In this document: positions 28,141-37,032 of the stretch, piece after piece
Layout of the letters: every line of letters starts with the position of its first letter
Numbering within the stretch: the first letter of the stretch is position 1
Assembly: GCA_002709525.1 (NCBI GenBank)
Contig: PARE01000003.1
Span: forward strand, 60,385-97,699
Direction of reading: 5' to 3'
Source of the DNA: Magnetovibrio sp.
GTDB lineage: Bacteria; Pseudomonadota; Alphaproteobacteria; Rhodospirillales; Casp-alpha2
DNA length: 37,315 bases
The notes under the pieces: model-generated
What the model saw: the letters and a program-made list of their open reading frames with translations, nothing else
Databases searched by the model: none
Told to the model about the DNA's origin: nothing
Made by a program: the position numbers and the translations under genes

Positions 28141-29748
28141 TTAGGCAGCGGCGCGAATGGCTGCAGCCCTAACGCCGTCGTCTACATGATCTTCGAACTG
28201 CTTAAAATTACCCTCGAAGCGTTGCGTGAGATTACGGGCTTGCGAATCGTAGGCGCTGCCATCACTCCAAGTGTTTCTTGGATTGAGAACCTCAGTTGGA
28301 ACATCGGGGCAGGTCTGCGGCACTAATACGCCGAAGTTTGGATCTTGAAAAATCTCAACTTCACCAAGGCTACCATTAAGGGCTGCATTTACCATGGCCC
28401 GGGTATAAGCGATCTTCATTCGCTCGCCGACGCCATACCCCCCGCCTGACCAACCCGTATTGACAAGCCAACACTTGGCATCATGCTCAGCCATCTTATT
28501 CCCCAATAAATTGGCATAAACGGTCGGATGGCGCGGCATGAAGGGCGCGCCAAAACAAGTGGAGAATGTGGCCGCTGGCTCTTTTAGACCACGCTCTGTT
28601 CCAGCTACTTTTGCAGTGTAACCGCTCAAGAAGTGATACATGGCCTGGTCTGGCGTAAGTTGGCTGATCGGTGGCAGGACACCAAAGGCGTCGCACGTCA
28701 ACATAATTATGTTCTTTGGATGCCCCCCTCGACTTGTTGTCGACGCGTTAGGCACCTTGGAGATATCATAGCTCACCCTTCCATTTTCCGAGTACGTGCT
28801 GTCGAAGAAATCGAGCTCACGCGTATTGAGATCCATCATCACGTTCTCGATGATCGAACCAAAAGTGTGGCAGAGATCGTAAATTTCAGGTTCGGACTCA
28901 TGGGTAAGGTTGATAGTCTTGGCATAACAACCACCTTCGAAATTGAAGAGACCGTTGGCGCCCCAACCGTGCTCATCATCACCTATCAAGATCCTTGAGC
29001 TGTCGGCTGATAGAGTAGTTTTACCCGTGCCAGACAGGCCGAAAAAAATTGCCGAGTCTCCTTCTAGACCTATGTTCGCCGAGCAATGCATCGGCAAGAT
29101 TTCACGTGGCGGCATCAGATAATTCATGATCGAGAAGATAGATTTCTTGATCTCCCCGGCGTAGGCCGACCCTCCCACAAGGATTATCCGCTCTGCGAGA
29201 TTCACAAGAATGAATGTCGGCGAAGTAGTGCCATCCACCGCCGGGTCGGCGTTCACGCTGGGCGCTTGCAGAACGGTGAAATCTGGTTCGAAGTCATCCA
29301 ATTCATCTGCTGAAGGCTGAATAAACATGTTTCGGGCGAACAGGTTGTGCCAAGCATTTTCTGTTATTACACGGACTTTGATCCTGTTTGCCATATCGGC
29401 GCCCGCGTAGCAGTTATGGATGAAAACCTCACAACCGTTCAGATAGGATAACATCTTTTCATGCAATTGGTTGAAGTGTTTGACGCTGATCGGCTTGTTA
29501 ACATCACCCCACCAGATATCTTCTCGGGTCGTAGGTTCATCCACCACAAAACGGTCGTTGGGAGAGCGGCCCGTGTGCTCGCCGGTCAGCGCAATGAAAG
29601 CGCCATGCTTTGTCAGCTGGCCCTCCGCGCGTTGCAGCGCGCGTTCAAAAAGTTCTGGCGTGCCCAAATTCCAATGGGCACGCTCAACGTTGTTCAAGCC
29701 GTGAATATCCAGCCCGAAGCGGCTGGGTCGGAATCCCAAGTTCTCCAA
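28141..29748 (-). CDS. pckA: Phosphoenolpyruvate carboxykinase (ATP)
   Basis: The 535-residue enzyme converts oxaloacetate and ATP to phosphoenolpyruvate, the entry to gluconeogenesis. The kinase P-loop FGLSGTGKTTLSAD lies at about 236-249, with DDEHGWG at 257-263 and EGGCYAKTINL after it. TGEHTGRSPNDRF at about 55-67 binds the substrate, and VGGSAYAGEIKKS is the usual lysine-containing motif. All catalytic residues appear intact. The start is TTG 29748, with TAGGAG 6 nt upstream. It lies next to the ChvI/ChvG-PTS block, as in rhizobia, where ChvI is known to affect pckA expression. Confidence 0.96.
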   Translation of the reverse strand: MENLGFRPSRFGLDIHGLNNVERAHWNLGTPELFERALQRAEGQLTKHGAFIALTGEHTGRSPNDRFVVDEPTTREDIWWGDVNKPISVKHFNQLHEKMLSYLNGCEVFIHNCYAGADMANRIKVRVITENAWHNLFARNMFIQPSADELDDFEPDFTVLQAPSVNADPAVDGTTSPTFILVNLAERIILVGGSAYAGEIKKSIFSIMNYLMPPREILPMHCSANIGLEGDSAIFFGLSGTGKTTLSADSSRILIGDDEHGWGANGLFNFEGGCYAKTINLTHESEPEIYDLCHTFGSIIENVMMDLNTRELDFFDSTYSENGRVSYDISKVPNASTTSRGGHPKNIIMLTCDAFGVLPPISQLTPDQAMYHFLSGYTAKVAGTERGLKEPAATFSTCFGAPFMPRHPTVYANLLGNKMAEHDAKCWLVNTGWSGGGYGVGERMKIAYTRAMVNAALNGSLGEVEIFQDPNFGVLVPQTCPDVPTEVLNPRNTWSDGSAYDSQARNLTQRFEGNFKQFEDHVDDGVRAAAIRAAA

Positions 29749-29883
29749 AATAAGCTCCTATTTCGCCCAGAAAAGTAAGTGCGGGCGTAAATGACAAAAC
29801 CGTTAGAGGCCCGAAAATTAAACCTCTTCCCTCCGACTCTCAACACTGGATTAAGAGAGTCAACCCAGCAAATGCGTCCGATG

Positions 29884-30609
29884 TTATTTGCAACGAGCCT
29901 CAACCGCTAAACTCACCAGTATATCGCGGGCCTCCGAAGCATTGGATATGACACTTGGGAACGGGAGACGCGCAAATCGCCCGTCGCGTTCCAGGTCCGC
30001 GCCGTCACCGTCGATCCCAACCATCCGCCAGCCATCGCCGCGCCGACCAAGCAACTTCCGGGCATAAAGATCGACCGTATCACCGTGATCTAAATTTACA
30101 TGATCAATGACGCCAGCCTCGGCCTCGGATATTGTCTGAACCTTAGTCCCTTTGAACGTGACCTGCTTCCCATCCAGCCATTGAGCTTGAGCAAAACCAC
30201 CCACCCAATGCGCACGGTCAACGCTCATACGATAGAAATTAAAATCGCCAAAACCAGCATACATCTGGGCTTCAGGATGCATGGTCAGAAAGCGTGCGGC
30301 GTGCTCAGATTTATCAGTCTTGCGAATGTTTCCCAGGACAGTTACTCGGGCTCCACGTTGAGGGTTGCGATGCCGTGTTGGCTGGACAAACAATAAAGAA
30401 GCGCGGCTGTCCTCGGCAAGATTGTGCGAATGGTCTGATAGATCCGATAACAGTAATAGCGGATGGGCGCTTTGATCAATGGCAACAGTGACCATAGAGC
30501 CGTATGGCCAACCCTCAGCTGTCGCTAATCCCGTTGACAAAGTGGCCAAGCGTAAACTCCGCATCAGGCAGCGAATTTCGCGTCCTAGTTCATGCCGCAG
30601 CAACTTCAT
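29884..30609 (-). CDS. HugZ-like pyridoxamine 5'-phosphate oxidase-fold protein
   Basis: The 241-residue protein has an N-terminal flavin-reductase-like split beta-barrel (TLSTGLATAEGWPYGSMV, then LLLLSDLSDHSHNLAED and RVTVLGNIRK). The C-terminal DUF2470-type domain carries HVNLDHGDTVDLYARKL and GIDGDGADL. HugZ relatives bind haem and are linked to haem iron use, but no haem-uptake genes are visible here. ATG 30609 is chosen because AGGAGGAGG lies 9 nt upstream; a TTG seven codons earlier overlaps that site. It is divergent from chvI and lies behind pckA on the same strand (135 bp). Confidence 0.85.
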   Translation of the reverse strand: MKLLRHELGREIRCLMRSLRLATLSTGLATAEGWPYGSMVTVAIDQSAHPLLLLSDLSDHSHNLAEDSRASLLFVQPTRHRNPQRGARVTVLGNIRKTDKSEHAARFLTMHPEAQMYAGFGDFNFYRMSVDRAHWVGGFAQAQWLDGKQVTFKGTKVQTISEAEAGVIDHVNLDHGDTVDLYARKLLGRRGDGWRMVGIDGDGADLERDGRFARLPFPSVISNASEARDILVSLAVEARCK

Positions 30610-30858
30610 AATCCCAAACCTCCTCCTCAAAATAACTCAGGAAACAGCCGGTGAGGATAACGGGGACAAACGGGATGACAAGACCGCCTACCCCATCAAA
30701 CTTGACCCTTCAGAAGTTAGCGTCCCCGCCCGCAATCAGAAGTAATTAAGTAAATTCCATACTGGCGCCGTAATGGCGCTTCAATTTTGCCATAAAAACC
30801 CTGTAGCGAGCGTTTCAACATGCGATAATAAAGTCTATACTTTCGAGGGATGTTGAAC

Positions 30859-31551
30859 ATGTCCGCTACTATTGCCCTAATTGATGATGATCAAAATATT
30901 CTAGCGTCCTTATCGGCGGCCCTTTCTGATGAAGGGTATGCGGTGCATACCTATGCCGATGGCGCCGAGGCCTTGGAGGGACTGGGCCGACGCCCAGCGG
31001 ATCTGGCTATCCTCGATATAAAGATGCCGCGCATGGATGGTATGGAACTGCTATCCGAATTGCGGCGGCGAGACTCTCTACCCGTGATCTTTCTGACATC
31101 CAAAGACGACGAGGTTGATGAAATCATGGGCCTCCGTCTTGGTGCCGACGACTACATCAAGAAGCCCTTCTCACAGCGGCTTTTGATGGAACGTATCCGC
31201 GCTGTCTTGCGCCGACATGAAACGGTCGACCGTGATAATGGCAGCGATGAAGTCATGCGCCGCGGTGAACTAATTCTGGACCCGGCCCGCCACCTTTGCA
31301 CCTGGAAAGGTGATGAGGTCAATTTGACGGTAACCGAATTCCTTATCGTCGAGTCTCTGGCGCGACACCCTGGTCACGTCAAGAACCGTGATCAACTGAT
31401 CGACGCGGCGTACGGCGAGAATATCTATGTTGACGACCGCACCATCGATAGCCATATCAAGCGCCTTCGTCGAAAATTCAGAGAAGCTGACAAGGATTTC
31501 ACAGAGATAGAAACCCTTTATGGGGTCGGTTACCGATACAATTTGGGTTAG
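30859..31551 (+). CDS. chvI: Response regulator ChvI (OmpR/PhoB family)
   Basis: The 230-residue protein has a receiver domain with acidic pocket DDD (residues 9-11), phosphoacceptor D53 in LAILDIKMP and K82 in FLTSKDDE. A winged-helix DNA-binding domain follows, ending in [17 protein letters not shown] and the YGVGYRY wing. The N-terminus [14 protein letters not shown] is characteristic of ChvI. ATG 30859 is preferred to ATG 30850 because GAGGG at 30845-30849 would touch the first but is 9 nt from the second. ChvI controls acid/envelope-stress and metabolic genes in alphaproteobacteria. It is followed by chvG after 18 bp. Confidence 0.93.
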   Translation: MSATIALIDDDQNILASLSAALSDEGYAVHTYADGAEALEGLGRRPADLAILDIKMPRMDGMELLSELRRRDSLPVIFLTSKDDEVDEIMGLRLGADDYIKKPFSQRLLMERIRAVLRRHETVDRDNGSDEVMRRGELILDPARHLCTWKGDEVNLTVTEFLIVESLARHPGHVKNRDQLIDAAYGENIYVDDRTIDSHIKRLRRKFREADKDFTEIETLYGVGYRYNLG

Positions 31552-31569
31552 CAGGGCGGGGAGCATTGG

Positions 31570-33210
31570 GTGAGAGCGAAGCAAGAGAACGGGACAGCGG
31601 CGGCTTCGCCTGTGTCTAGGCGTCGTCAAAGACTACTTTCACCCATTACAAGACGAATTCTTGCTATAAATATTCTAGCTCTCGGATTTCTTGGTGCCGG
31701 CATACTCTATCTTGATGAGTACAAGGAAAACCTCATTGAGACGGAACTGGCTGGTCTGGTGACGCAAGCTGAAATGTTTGCCGTGGCGCTGAGCGAGGGT
31801 GCCGTTACGCGCACGCCATCTGGGCAATACCGGGTTTCCGAAATTCCCAATCAGATGGTTCGCCGATTAGTTCAGACCACAGGCGTAAGGGCGCGTCTCT
31901 TCGGCTTAGATGGACGATTAGTTGCAGACTCACGACGCCTTGTCGGGACCGGCGGCATCGTATCCATTGAGGTTCTCCCACCGCCCAAAGATTCAGAGAG
32001 CCCACTCAGCCGCGCGTTCGATTTATTTGAAAACGCAGCCGACCATATTTCTGGCGCAAAACGCTACTCGGCATATACGGAGAACCCACGCCAACACGCG
32101 CGCGACTACATCGAAGTAATGGCAGCTTTATCCGGCGATCACGTAAAGGCCGTTCGTGCTTTGGATAGAGATCATCTGATGCTCGCCGTGGCTGTCCCCG
32201 TTCAGCGTTACAAACAGGTTCTTGGCGGTTTGCTAGTCACCAAAGACTCTAAGGATATCGACGAAGCCATCTATGAGACCCGGCGCAATATTCTTCAAGT
32301 GTTCGCAATAGCCCTAGCGCTCACCGTTCTTTTGTCGATCTATCTAGCTGGCACCATTGCACGTCCATTGCGGCGGCTAGCTCTAGCGGCCGAACGGGTC
32401 CGCCACGATCATTCACAGCGTTATCGGATACCGGACATGGCCGATCGCGATGACGAAATCGGTGAGTTGGCTGCAACCCTCACCGACATGACCGACGCCT
32501 TATGGAAACGCATGGACGCTATCGATCGCTTTGCTGCAGACGTTGCTCACGAAATCAAGAATCCGCTGACGTCACTGCGTAGTGCGGTCGAAACTACGGC
32601 CCGTTTAAAAAATCCCTCGCAACAGCAGAAACTGATGAACATCATTCAGGAGGACGTCGGCCGTTTGGACCGTCTAATAAGCGATATTTCAGAGGCCTCG
32701 CGACTTGATGCTGAGTTGTCACGAGCCGAGAGCGAACCCACGGACATCGCCGGCATGTTAGCAACATTAGCTGACATCCAAAACACTACACGCGGCCCAA
32801 CGGGCCCACGTGTTATCGTGACCCGCTCGGACGGCGCTGGTCCGTTGATGGTCTCGGGAGTCGAAAGCCGACTTGCCCAGGTTTTTCGAAACTTAATTTC
32901 CAACGCCGTAACCTTCAGCCCAAACGGAAGCGTCATCGCCGTCACGATTTCTTACAAACCCCACGAAGTCTGTATCGACGTGGACGATGAAGGCCCCGGC
33001 ATCCCACCTGGCAATGAAGAGAAAATCTTTCAGCGATTCTATACAGAACGCGCTGAGTCGGAAAAATTTGGTATTCATTCGGGCCTTGGCCTGAGCATCT
33101 CTCAACAGATCATCGAGGCGCATCGCGGTGAACTTCGTGCTAGCAACCGATGCGATGCGGCGGGTAGTGTTCTCGGTGCTCGGTTCATGGTGCGGTTACC
33201 TCTGGCATGA
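31570..33210 (+). CDS. chvG: Sensor histidine kinase ChvG
   Basis: The 546-residue inner-membrane kinase has a first transmembrane helix at about 26-48 and a periplasmic sensor domain to about 235. A second helix (VFAIALALTVLLSIYLAG) and a HAMP domain follow. The H-box is FAADVAHEIKNPLTSLRS with phosphoacceptor H327. The ATPase domain has N-box RNLISNAVTF, G1 DVDDEGPGIP and G2 GLGLSISQQI. The start is GTG 31570 behind GGGGAG. The stop overlaps hprK by ATGA. It is the partner of ChvI; a periplasmic inhibitor such as ExoR is not in this window. Confidence 0.93.
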   Translation: MRAKQENGTAAASPVSRRRQRLLSPITRRILAINILALGFLGAGILYLDEYKENLIETELAGLVTQAEMFAVALSEGAVTRTPSGQYRVSEIPNQMVRRLVQTTGVRARLFGLDGRLVADSRRLVGTGGIVSIEVLPPPKDSESPLSRAFDLFENAADHISGAKRYSAYTENPRQHARDYIEVMAALSGDHVKAVRALDRDHLMLAVAVPVQRYKQVLGGLLVTKDSKDIDEAIYETRRNILQVFAIALALTVLLSIYLAGTIARPLRRLALAAERVRHDHSQRYRIPDMADRDDEIGELAATLTDMTDALWKRMDAIDRFAADVAHEIKNPLTSLRSAVETTARLKNPSQQQKLMNIIQEDVGRLDRLISDISEASRLDAELSRAESEPTDIAGMLATLADIQNTTRGPTGPRVIVTRSDGAGPLMVSGVESRLAQVFRNLISNAVTFSPNGSVIAVTISYKPHEVCIDVDDEGPGIPPGNEEKIFQRFYTERAESEKFGIHSGLGLSISQQIIEAHRGELRASNRCDAAGSVLGARFMVRLPLA

Positions 33211-33659
33211 GTAATGACATCGCTGTGCAGGTTCATGCCACATGCGTTTCCCTTGATGGCATGGGTTTGCTCATCCGAGGACCATCGGGGATTGGCAAAT
33301 CCGACCTGGCATTGCGACTGATCGACACGGGTGCACGCCTGGTTGCAGATGATCGGGTCGATCTAATGATTTCGAATAACGACGTGGTTGCCCGCGCGCC
33401 GGAGACACTGGCGGGGCTTTTGGAGGTTAGAGGTCTTGGCGTTCTCCGTTTCCCCTTTTTCGATGCGACCATTATTCACTTGGTTGTGGACCTGGCGAAC
33501 CCCAAAGACGTTGCCCGGTTGCCCGAGCGAAGTATTACCGCCCTTGTCGGCATGGACAGGCCCGCCGTGACACTCAATCCATTCGAAGCCAGCGCCGTTA
33601 CAAAAGTGCGGCTTGCCCTTGAACTCACTCTCGGCCGTATAATTCGTCACGATGATTAA
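33207..33659 (+). CDS. hprK: HPr kinase/phosphorylase, short alphaproteobacterial form
   Basis: The 150-residue protein corresponds to the catalytic C-terminal domain only, about half the Firmicute enzyme, as is normal in alphaproteobacteria. Walker A GPSGIGKS is at 25-32, acidic LVADDRVDL follows, and the family signature LLEVRGLGVL is at about 71-80. It would phosphorylate and dephosphorylate Ser48 of the HPr encoded 1.3 kb downstream. It is coupled at both ends: a 4 nt overlap with chvG and an 8 nt overlap with the next gene. Confidence 0.93.
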   Translation: MSNDIAVQVHATCVSLDGMGLLIRGPSGIGKSDLALRLIDTGARLVADDRVDLMISNNDVVARAPETLAGLLEVRGLGVLRFPFFDATIIHLVVDLANPKDVARLPERSITALVGMDRPAVTLNPFEASAVTKVRLALELTLGRIIRHDD

Positions 33660-34539
33660 GCAATCCCAAAATAACGAAGATGCCCTACCGGTGGTTCTAA
33701 TAACAGGCGTCTCAGGCGCCGGTAAATCGACAGCACTTAAGTGCCTCGAAGATCTGTGTTACAACGCAATGGATAACGTTCCTTTATCGTTGATCGAACG
33801 TCTCCTTATCGACGGAGAAAGTGGCGCGCCCACGGCTATTGGCATTGATATTCGGACCCGCGATTTCGATGCGAAAGGTTTACTTAAGCAAGTTGAGGCT
33901 CTAGCGGCGCGCGCCGACCTAGCGGTCCGTCTCCTGTTCATCGACTGCGAAGACGACATCCTGGTCCGGCGGTTCGAGGAGACCCGCCGTCGTCATCCTT
34001 TAGCGTCGGACCGTCCTGTCAGCGACGGCATTCGCGAAGAGCGTGCGCATATGGCATTTCTCAGAGACGGTGCTGAAGTCGTCATCGATACTTCAGATAT
34101 GAAGCCGGGTGACCTCAAGCCCCTCCTTGAGGGGCATTTTGGCACCGACGCACAAAGAGGTCTTAATATTTGCGTCATGTCATTCGGTTTCAAATTCGGG
34201 CTTCCTCGAGACGCGGACCTTGTATTTGATGTTCGCTTCCTTCGTAACCCACACTACGAAGAGGCGCTGCGCCGACAAACGGGCCAAGATCCCGCCGTTT
34301 CCGAATTCGTACGTCGAGATGACGGATTTGATGATTTCATGACCAACTTAAAGGCTCTCCTCAAACCTTTGTTCCCCCGATATGCGGCAGAGGGCAAAAG
34401 CTATTTGACTATTGCTGTCGGTTGCACCGGAGGCCGGCACCGCTCGGTTTGCGTGTCCGAGGACGTATCGGCATGGATCGCTCAACAAGGCGAAAAGGTA
34501 CATCTCCGCCACCGGGACTTGGAAAATCGGTCGAAATAA
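33652..34539 (+). CDS. rapZ: RapZ-family nucleotide-binding protein (YvcJ/YhbJ)
   Basis: The 295-residue P-loop protein has Walker A GVSGAGKSTALKCLEDL at about 19-35 and the YNAMDNVP motif that follows in this family. The C-terminal domain has MSFGFKFGLPRDADLVFDVR, then GCTGGRHRSVC near the end. RapZ in enterobacteria controls amino-sugar synthesis via a small RNA. The alphaproteobacterial role is less clear, though its place between hprK and EIIA ties it to PTS signalling. It overlaps hprK by 8 nt. Confidence 0.92.
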   Translation: MIKQSQNNEDALPVVLITGVSGAGKSTALKCLEDLCYNAMDNVPLSLIERLLIDGESGAPTAIGIDIRTRDFDAKGLLKQVEALAARADLAVRLLFIDCEDDILVRRFEETRRRHPLASDRPVSDGIREERAHMAFLRDGAEVVIDTSDMKPGDLKPLLEGHFGTDAQRGLNICVMSFGFKFGLPRDADLVFDVRFLRNPHYEEALRRQTGQDPAVSEFVRRDDGFDDFMTNLKALLKPLFPRYAAEGKSYLTIAVGCTGGRHRSVCVSEDVSAWIAQQGEKVHLRHRDLENRSK

Positions 34540-34597
34540 GTTTTATTGCCCTAGAGACGCTAGTTCGACGAACAGGCCAAAGCAATTGGAGGTCGGC

Positions 34598-35005
34598 ATG
34601 ATTGGAATGGTTCTCGTCACGCACGGCCGGCTGGCCGATGAATTAATCGCGGCGCTCGAGCATGTTGTCGGTCCCCAGAAGAACGTTTTGGCAGTTTGCA
34701 TCGGTCCTGACGACGATATGGAACAGCGACGCAACGACATCATGAAATCAGCTATCGACGCCGACGAGGGCAATGGTGTGGTGCTCCTCACCGATATGTT
34801 TGGCGGCACTCCATCGAACCTGGCGATTTCGATTATGGACACAGCCAATGTAGAGGTTATCGCAGGAGTCAACTTGCCCATGTTGATCAAGCTGGCATCA
34901 GCACGTGAAACAGTGGATTTGGCCGAAGCGGTCGCCAGCGCGCAAAAGGCGGGGCGAAAGTATATCAATATTGCCTCCCAACAGCTGGCGAAGGACGATC
35001 CGTGA
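34598..35005 (+). CDS. PTS EIIA component, mannose-type fold (regulatory)
   Basis: The 135-residue single-domain EIIA has phospho-acceptor H9 in MVLVTHGRLADEL and TDMFGGTPSNLA as the second signature. No EIIB or EIIC domains are attached or nearby, so it most likely serves signalling rather than sugar transport. Alphaproteobacterial annotations often call it ManX/PtsA. ATG 34598 is chosen for its strong GGAGG at 34588-34592; an open frame extending back to 34412 lies within rapZ and is not needed. It overlaps ptsH by GTGA. Confidence 0.93.
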   Translation: MIGMVLVTHGRLADELIAALEHVVGPQKNVLAVCIGPDDDMEQRRNDIMKSAIDADEGNGVVLLTDMFGGTPSNLAISIMDTANVEVIAGVNLPMLIKLASARETVDLAEAVASAQKAGRKYINIASQQLAKDDP

Positions 35006-35274
35006 AAGGCAACGGTCGTGTTTCAACGATTCAAAATAAACGGGGCTTGCATGCCCGTGCCGCCGCGAAGTTCGCACAGGTGGCGGGTAGGTTTGATGCG
35101 CAGGTTACAGTCTCCCGAGGCGGCCAGAGCGTCTCGGCAGTCTCAATCATGGGACTTATGATGTTGGCCGCGAGCCCCGGCACAAAGATCAGTTTGTCGG
35201 CAACCGGCACGGAGGCGACCGCGGCACTGGACGCCATATGCGCGCTGATCGACGCGAAGTTCGAAGAAGATTGA
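35002..35274 (+). CDS. ptsH: Phosphocarrier protein HPr
   Basis: The 90-residue HPr fold has phospho-acceptor H17 in NKRGLHARAAAKF and the regulatory serine S48 in SAVSIMGLMML, the expected target of the HprK encoded upstream. Both phosphorylation routes (EI-dependent on His, HprK-dependent on Ser) are thus represented. The start is GTG 35002, overlapping the EIIA stop. ptsI follows 5 bp later. Confidence 0.95.
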   Translation: MKGNGRVSTIQNKRGLHARAAAKFAQVAGRFDAQVTVSRGGQSVSAVSIMGLMMLAASPGTKISLSATGTEATAALDAICALIDAKFEED

Positions 35275-35279
35275 ACTGG

Positions 35280-37031
35280 ATGTCCAAGGAACGTGAATAC
35301 CACGGTCTTGGGGTCGCGTCGGGGATCGCTATTGGCGTTGCGTATCTGCGCGAAACAGGCGGCCTGGAGGTTCCTGAACGCAGGCTAAGAAAGGCAGAAA
35401 TTCCGAATGAGGAACTACGTTTAGAAAAGGCTGTCGAATTGGCTCGACGGCAAATTCGTCTCCTCCAAAACCGAACCGGAAGCCTTCCAGGCACGGCCTC
35501 GGAGGAGCTTGGTTTTCTTCTCGATGCGTATGAGCAGATGCTTGGCGACTCCCGACTCGTGCGTGGCGCCAAGACGCGGATAATCACCGAACGTGTCAAT
35601 GCCGAGGCTGCGGTCCAACATGAGATCGCTGCCATTGTAGAAACATTTCAAGCCATGGACGATGCCTATATTGCCGCTCGGTTAGAGGATATCCGCGAAG
35701 TTGGCAATCGGATCATCCGCAATTTGACTCGTAAACCCCTACGCGCGTTCTCAACGGCCCCAAAGGGGTCTTTGGTAATCACAGATCAGTTAACACCAGC
35801 CGACATGGCTCAGATTGATCCGGCTTTGGTTGCCGGCGCGGCTTCCTCGCTTGGCGGCGCGGAAGGACATACCGCAATCATGGCTCGCGCGCTTGGTCTT
35901 CCAACGGTTCTTGGCGTGCCCAACCTTATGACCGAGACCCATCCCGGAGATACGGTGATCATCGACGGCACCGCCGGTCGAGTTGTCCTGACGCCATCCG
36001 AAAAGACGCTGCAAGCCTATCAGCAACGCCGCGACAAGTTGCGCCGTGAATCGCGCCGCCTGAGCCGCTTACGCAACCTGCCCGCACGAAGTCGAGACGG
36101 CTCGGATTTCGTCCTTCAGGCCAATGTCGACCTACCCATGGAGATGCCAATTGTCTCGCAAGCTGGTGCCGAGGGCATTGGCCTGCTCAGGAGCGAGTTC
36201 TTATTCATGAACCGCGAGACGCTACCTACGGAAGAGGAGCAATATACCACTTTCCGCGATATAGTGGGAGCGATGGAGGGTCGTCCCGTGACTATCCGCA
36301 GTCTAGATGTGGGCGCTGACAAGCCCGCTGACGTCATCACTAGCGCTTTTGGAACCACAGCGTCAACGGCGCTTGGCTTGCGAGGTATACGGCTGGCGTT
36401 AACCGAAACTGATATTCTAGAAACCCAATTCCGTGCCATTCTGCGCGCTACAAGCCATGGCCCCGTTCGCATTCTTCTACCTATGGTTTCTAACACATCG
36501 GAGGTTATAAAGGCCCGCGAACTCCTGAAAAAGGCGGCAACACGGTTAAAGAGACGGAAGATTACCGTGCCGGATCCCCTGCCCCCGCTAGGAGTCATGA
36601 TCGAAGTTCCAGGCGCTGCCTTGGCCGCCGATGCCTTGGCCCGTCACAGCGATTTCTTCGCCATCGGCTCCAACGACCTAACCATGTATACACTGGCCAC
36701 AGACCGGGCCAACGAACATGTTGCACATCTGTTCGATCCCTTGCATCCAGCCGTTCTGAGATTGATCCAATTTACGACCAGTGCTGCACTCAGGGCCCGC
36801 ATCCCGATCAGCATCTGCGGCGAGATTGCTGGCGAACCGCGCTATGCGGCGCTGCTTGTTGGGCTTGGCTTGCGTGAGCTGTCTATGTCACCGGCCTCAA
36901 TTCCTCGTGTCAAACACCGTATCCGTGAGATGGACGCCTTAGCAGCGGCTGCGCGAGCGAATCTCATTATGGACCAGACAGACTCGGGACGAATTGCTAC
37001 GCTTCTCGACGATTTTAACGCGTTGGCCTGA
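35280..37031 (+). CDS. ptsI: Phosphoenolpyruvate-protein phosphotransferase (EI)
   Basis: The 583-residue enzyme I takes phosphate from PEP to HPr. The phospho-acceptor is H197 in GGAEGHTAIMARALGLP. The PEP-binding C-terminal barrel shows GIGLLRSEFLFMNRE, ITIRSLDVGADKP-like VTIRSLDVGADKP, FAIGSNDLTMYTLATDR and ISICGEIAGEP, with the active-site Cys. There is no N-terminal GAF domain as in gamma-proteobacterial PtsP. ATG 35280 is 5 bp after ptsH; earlier in-frame codons lie inside ptsH. It is last in the chvI-to-ptsI block and convergent with the next gene. Confidence 0.94.
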   Translation: MSKEREYHGLGVASGIAIGVAYLRETGGLEVPERRLRKAEIPNEELRLEKAVELARRQIRLLQNRTGSLPGTASEELGFLLDAYEQMLGDSRLVRGAKTRIITERVNAEAAVQHEIAAIVETFQAMDDAYIAARLEDIREVGNRIIRNLTRKPLRAFSTAPKGSLVITDQLTPADMAQIDPALVAGAASSLGGAEGHTAIMARALGLPTVLGVPNLMTETHPGDTVIIDGTAGRVVLTPSEKTLQAYQQRRDKLRRESRRLSRLRNLPARSRDGSDFVLQANVDLPMEMPIVSQAGAEGIGLLRSEFLFMNRETLPTEEEQYTTFRDIVGAMEGRPVTIRSLDVGADKPADVITSAFGTTASTALGLRGIRLALTETDILETQFRAILRATSHGPVRILLPMVSNTSEVIKARELLKKAATRLKRRKITVPDPLPPLGVMIEVPGAALAADALARHSDFFAIGSNDLTMYTLATDRANEHVAHLFDPLHPAVLRLIQFTTSAALRARIPISICGEIAGEPRYAALLVGLGLRELSMSPASIPRVKHRIREMDALAAAARANLIMDQTDSGRIATLLDDFNALA

Positions 37032-37032
37032 T

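Noticed and set aside
29835-29861. Inverted repeat GACTCTC / GAGAGTC between hugZ and pckA as a terminator
   Set aside because: The 13 nt loop and lack of a T-run on the relevant strand make it unconvincing.
30765-30785. Inverted repeat GCGCC-GTAAT-GGCGC upstream of chvI as a terminator or operator
   Set aside because: Only 5 bp of stem is perfect and no T-run follows closely. I could not distinguish it from chance.
33207-33659. HprK as a truncated pseudogene because it is only 150 residues
   Set aside because: Alphaproteobacterial HprK normally lacks the N-terminal domain, and the Walker and signature motifs are intact.
34412-34597. Long N-terminal extension of the EIIA protein
   Set aside because: It overlaps rapZ in another frame, and a strong GGAGG precedes the ATG at 34598, which gives the normal EIIA N-terminus.
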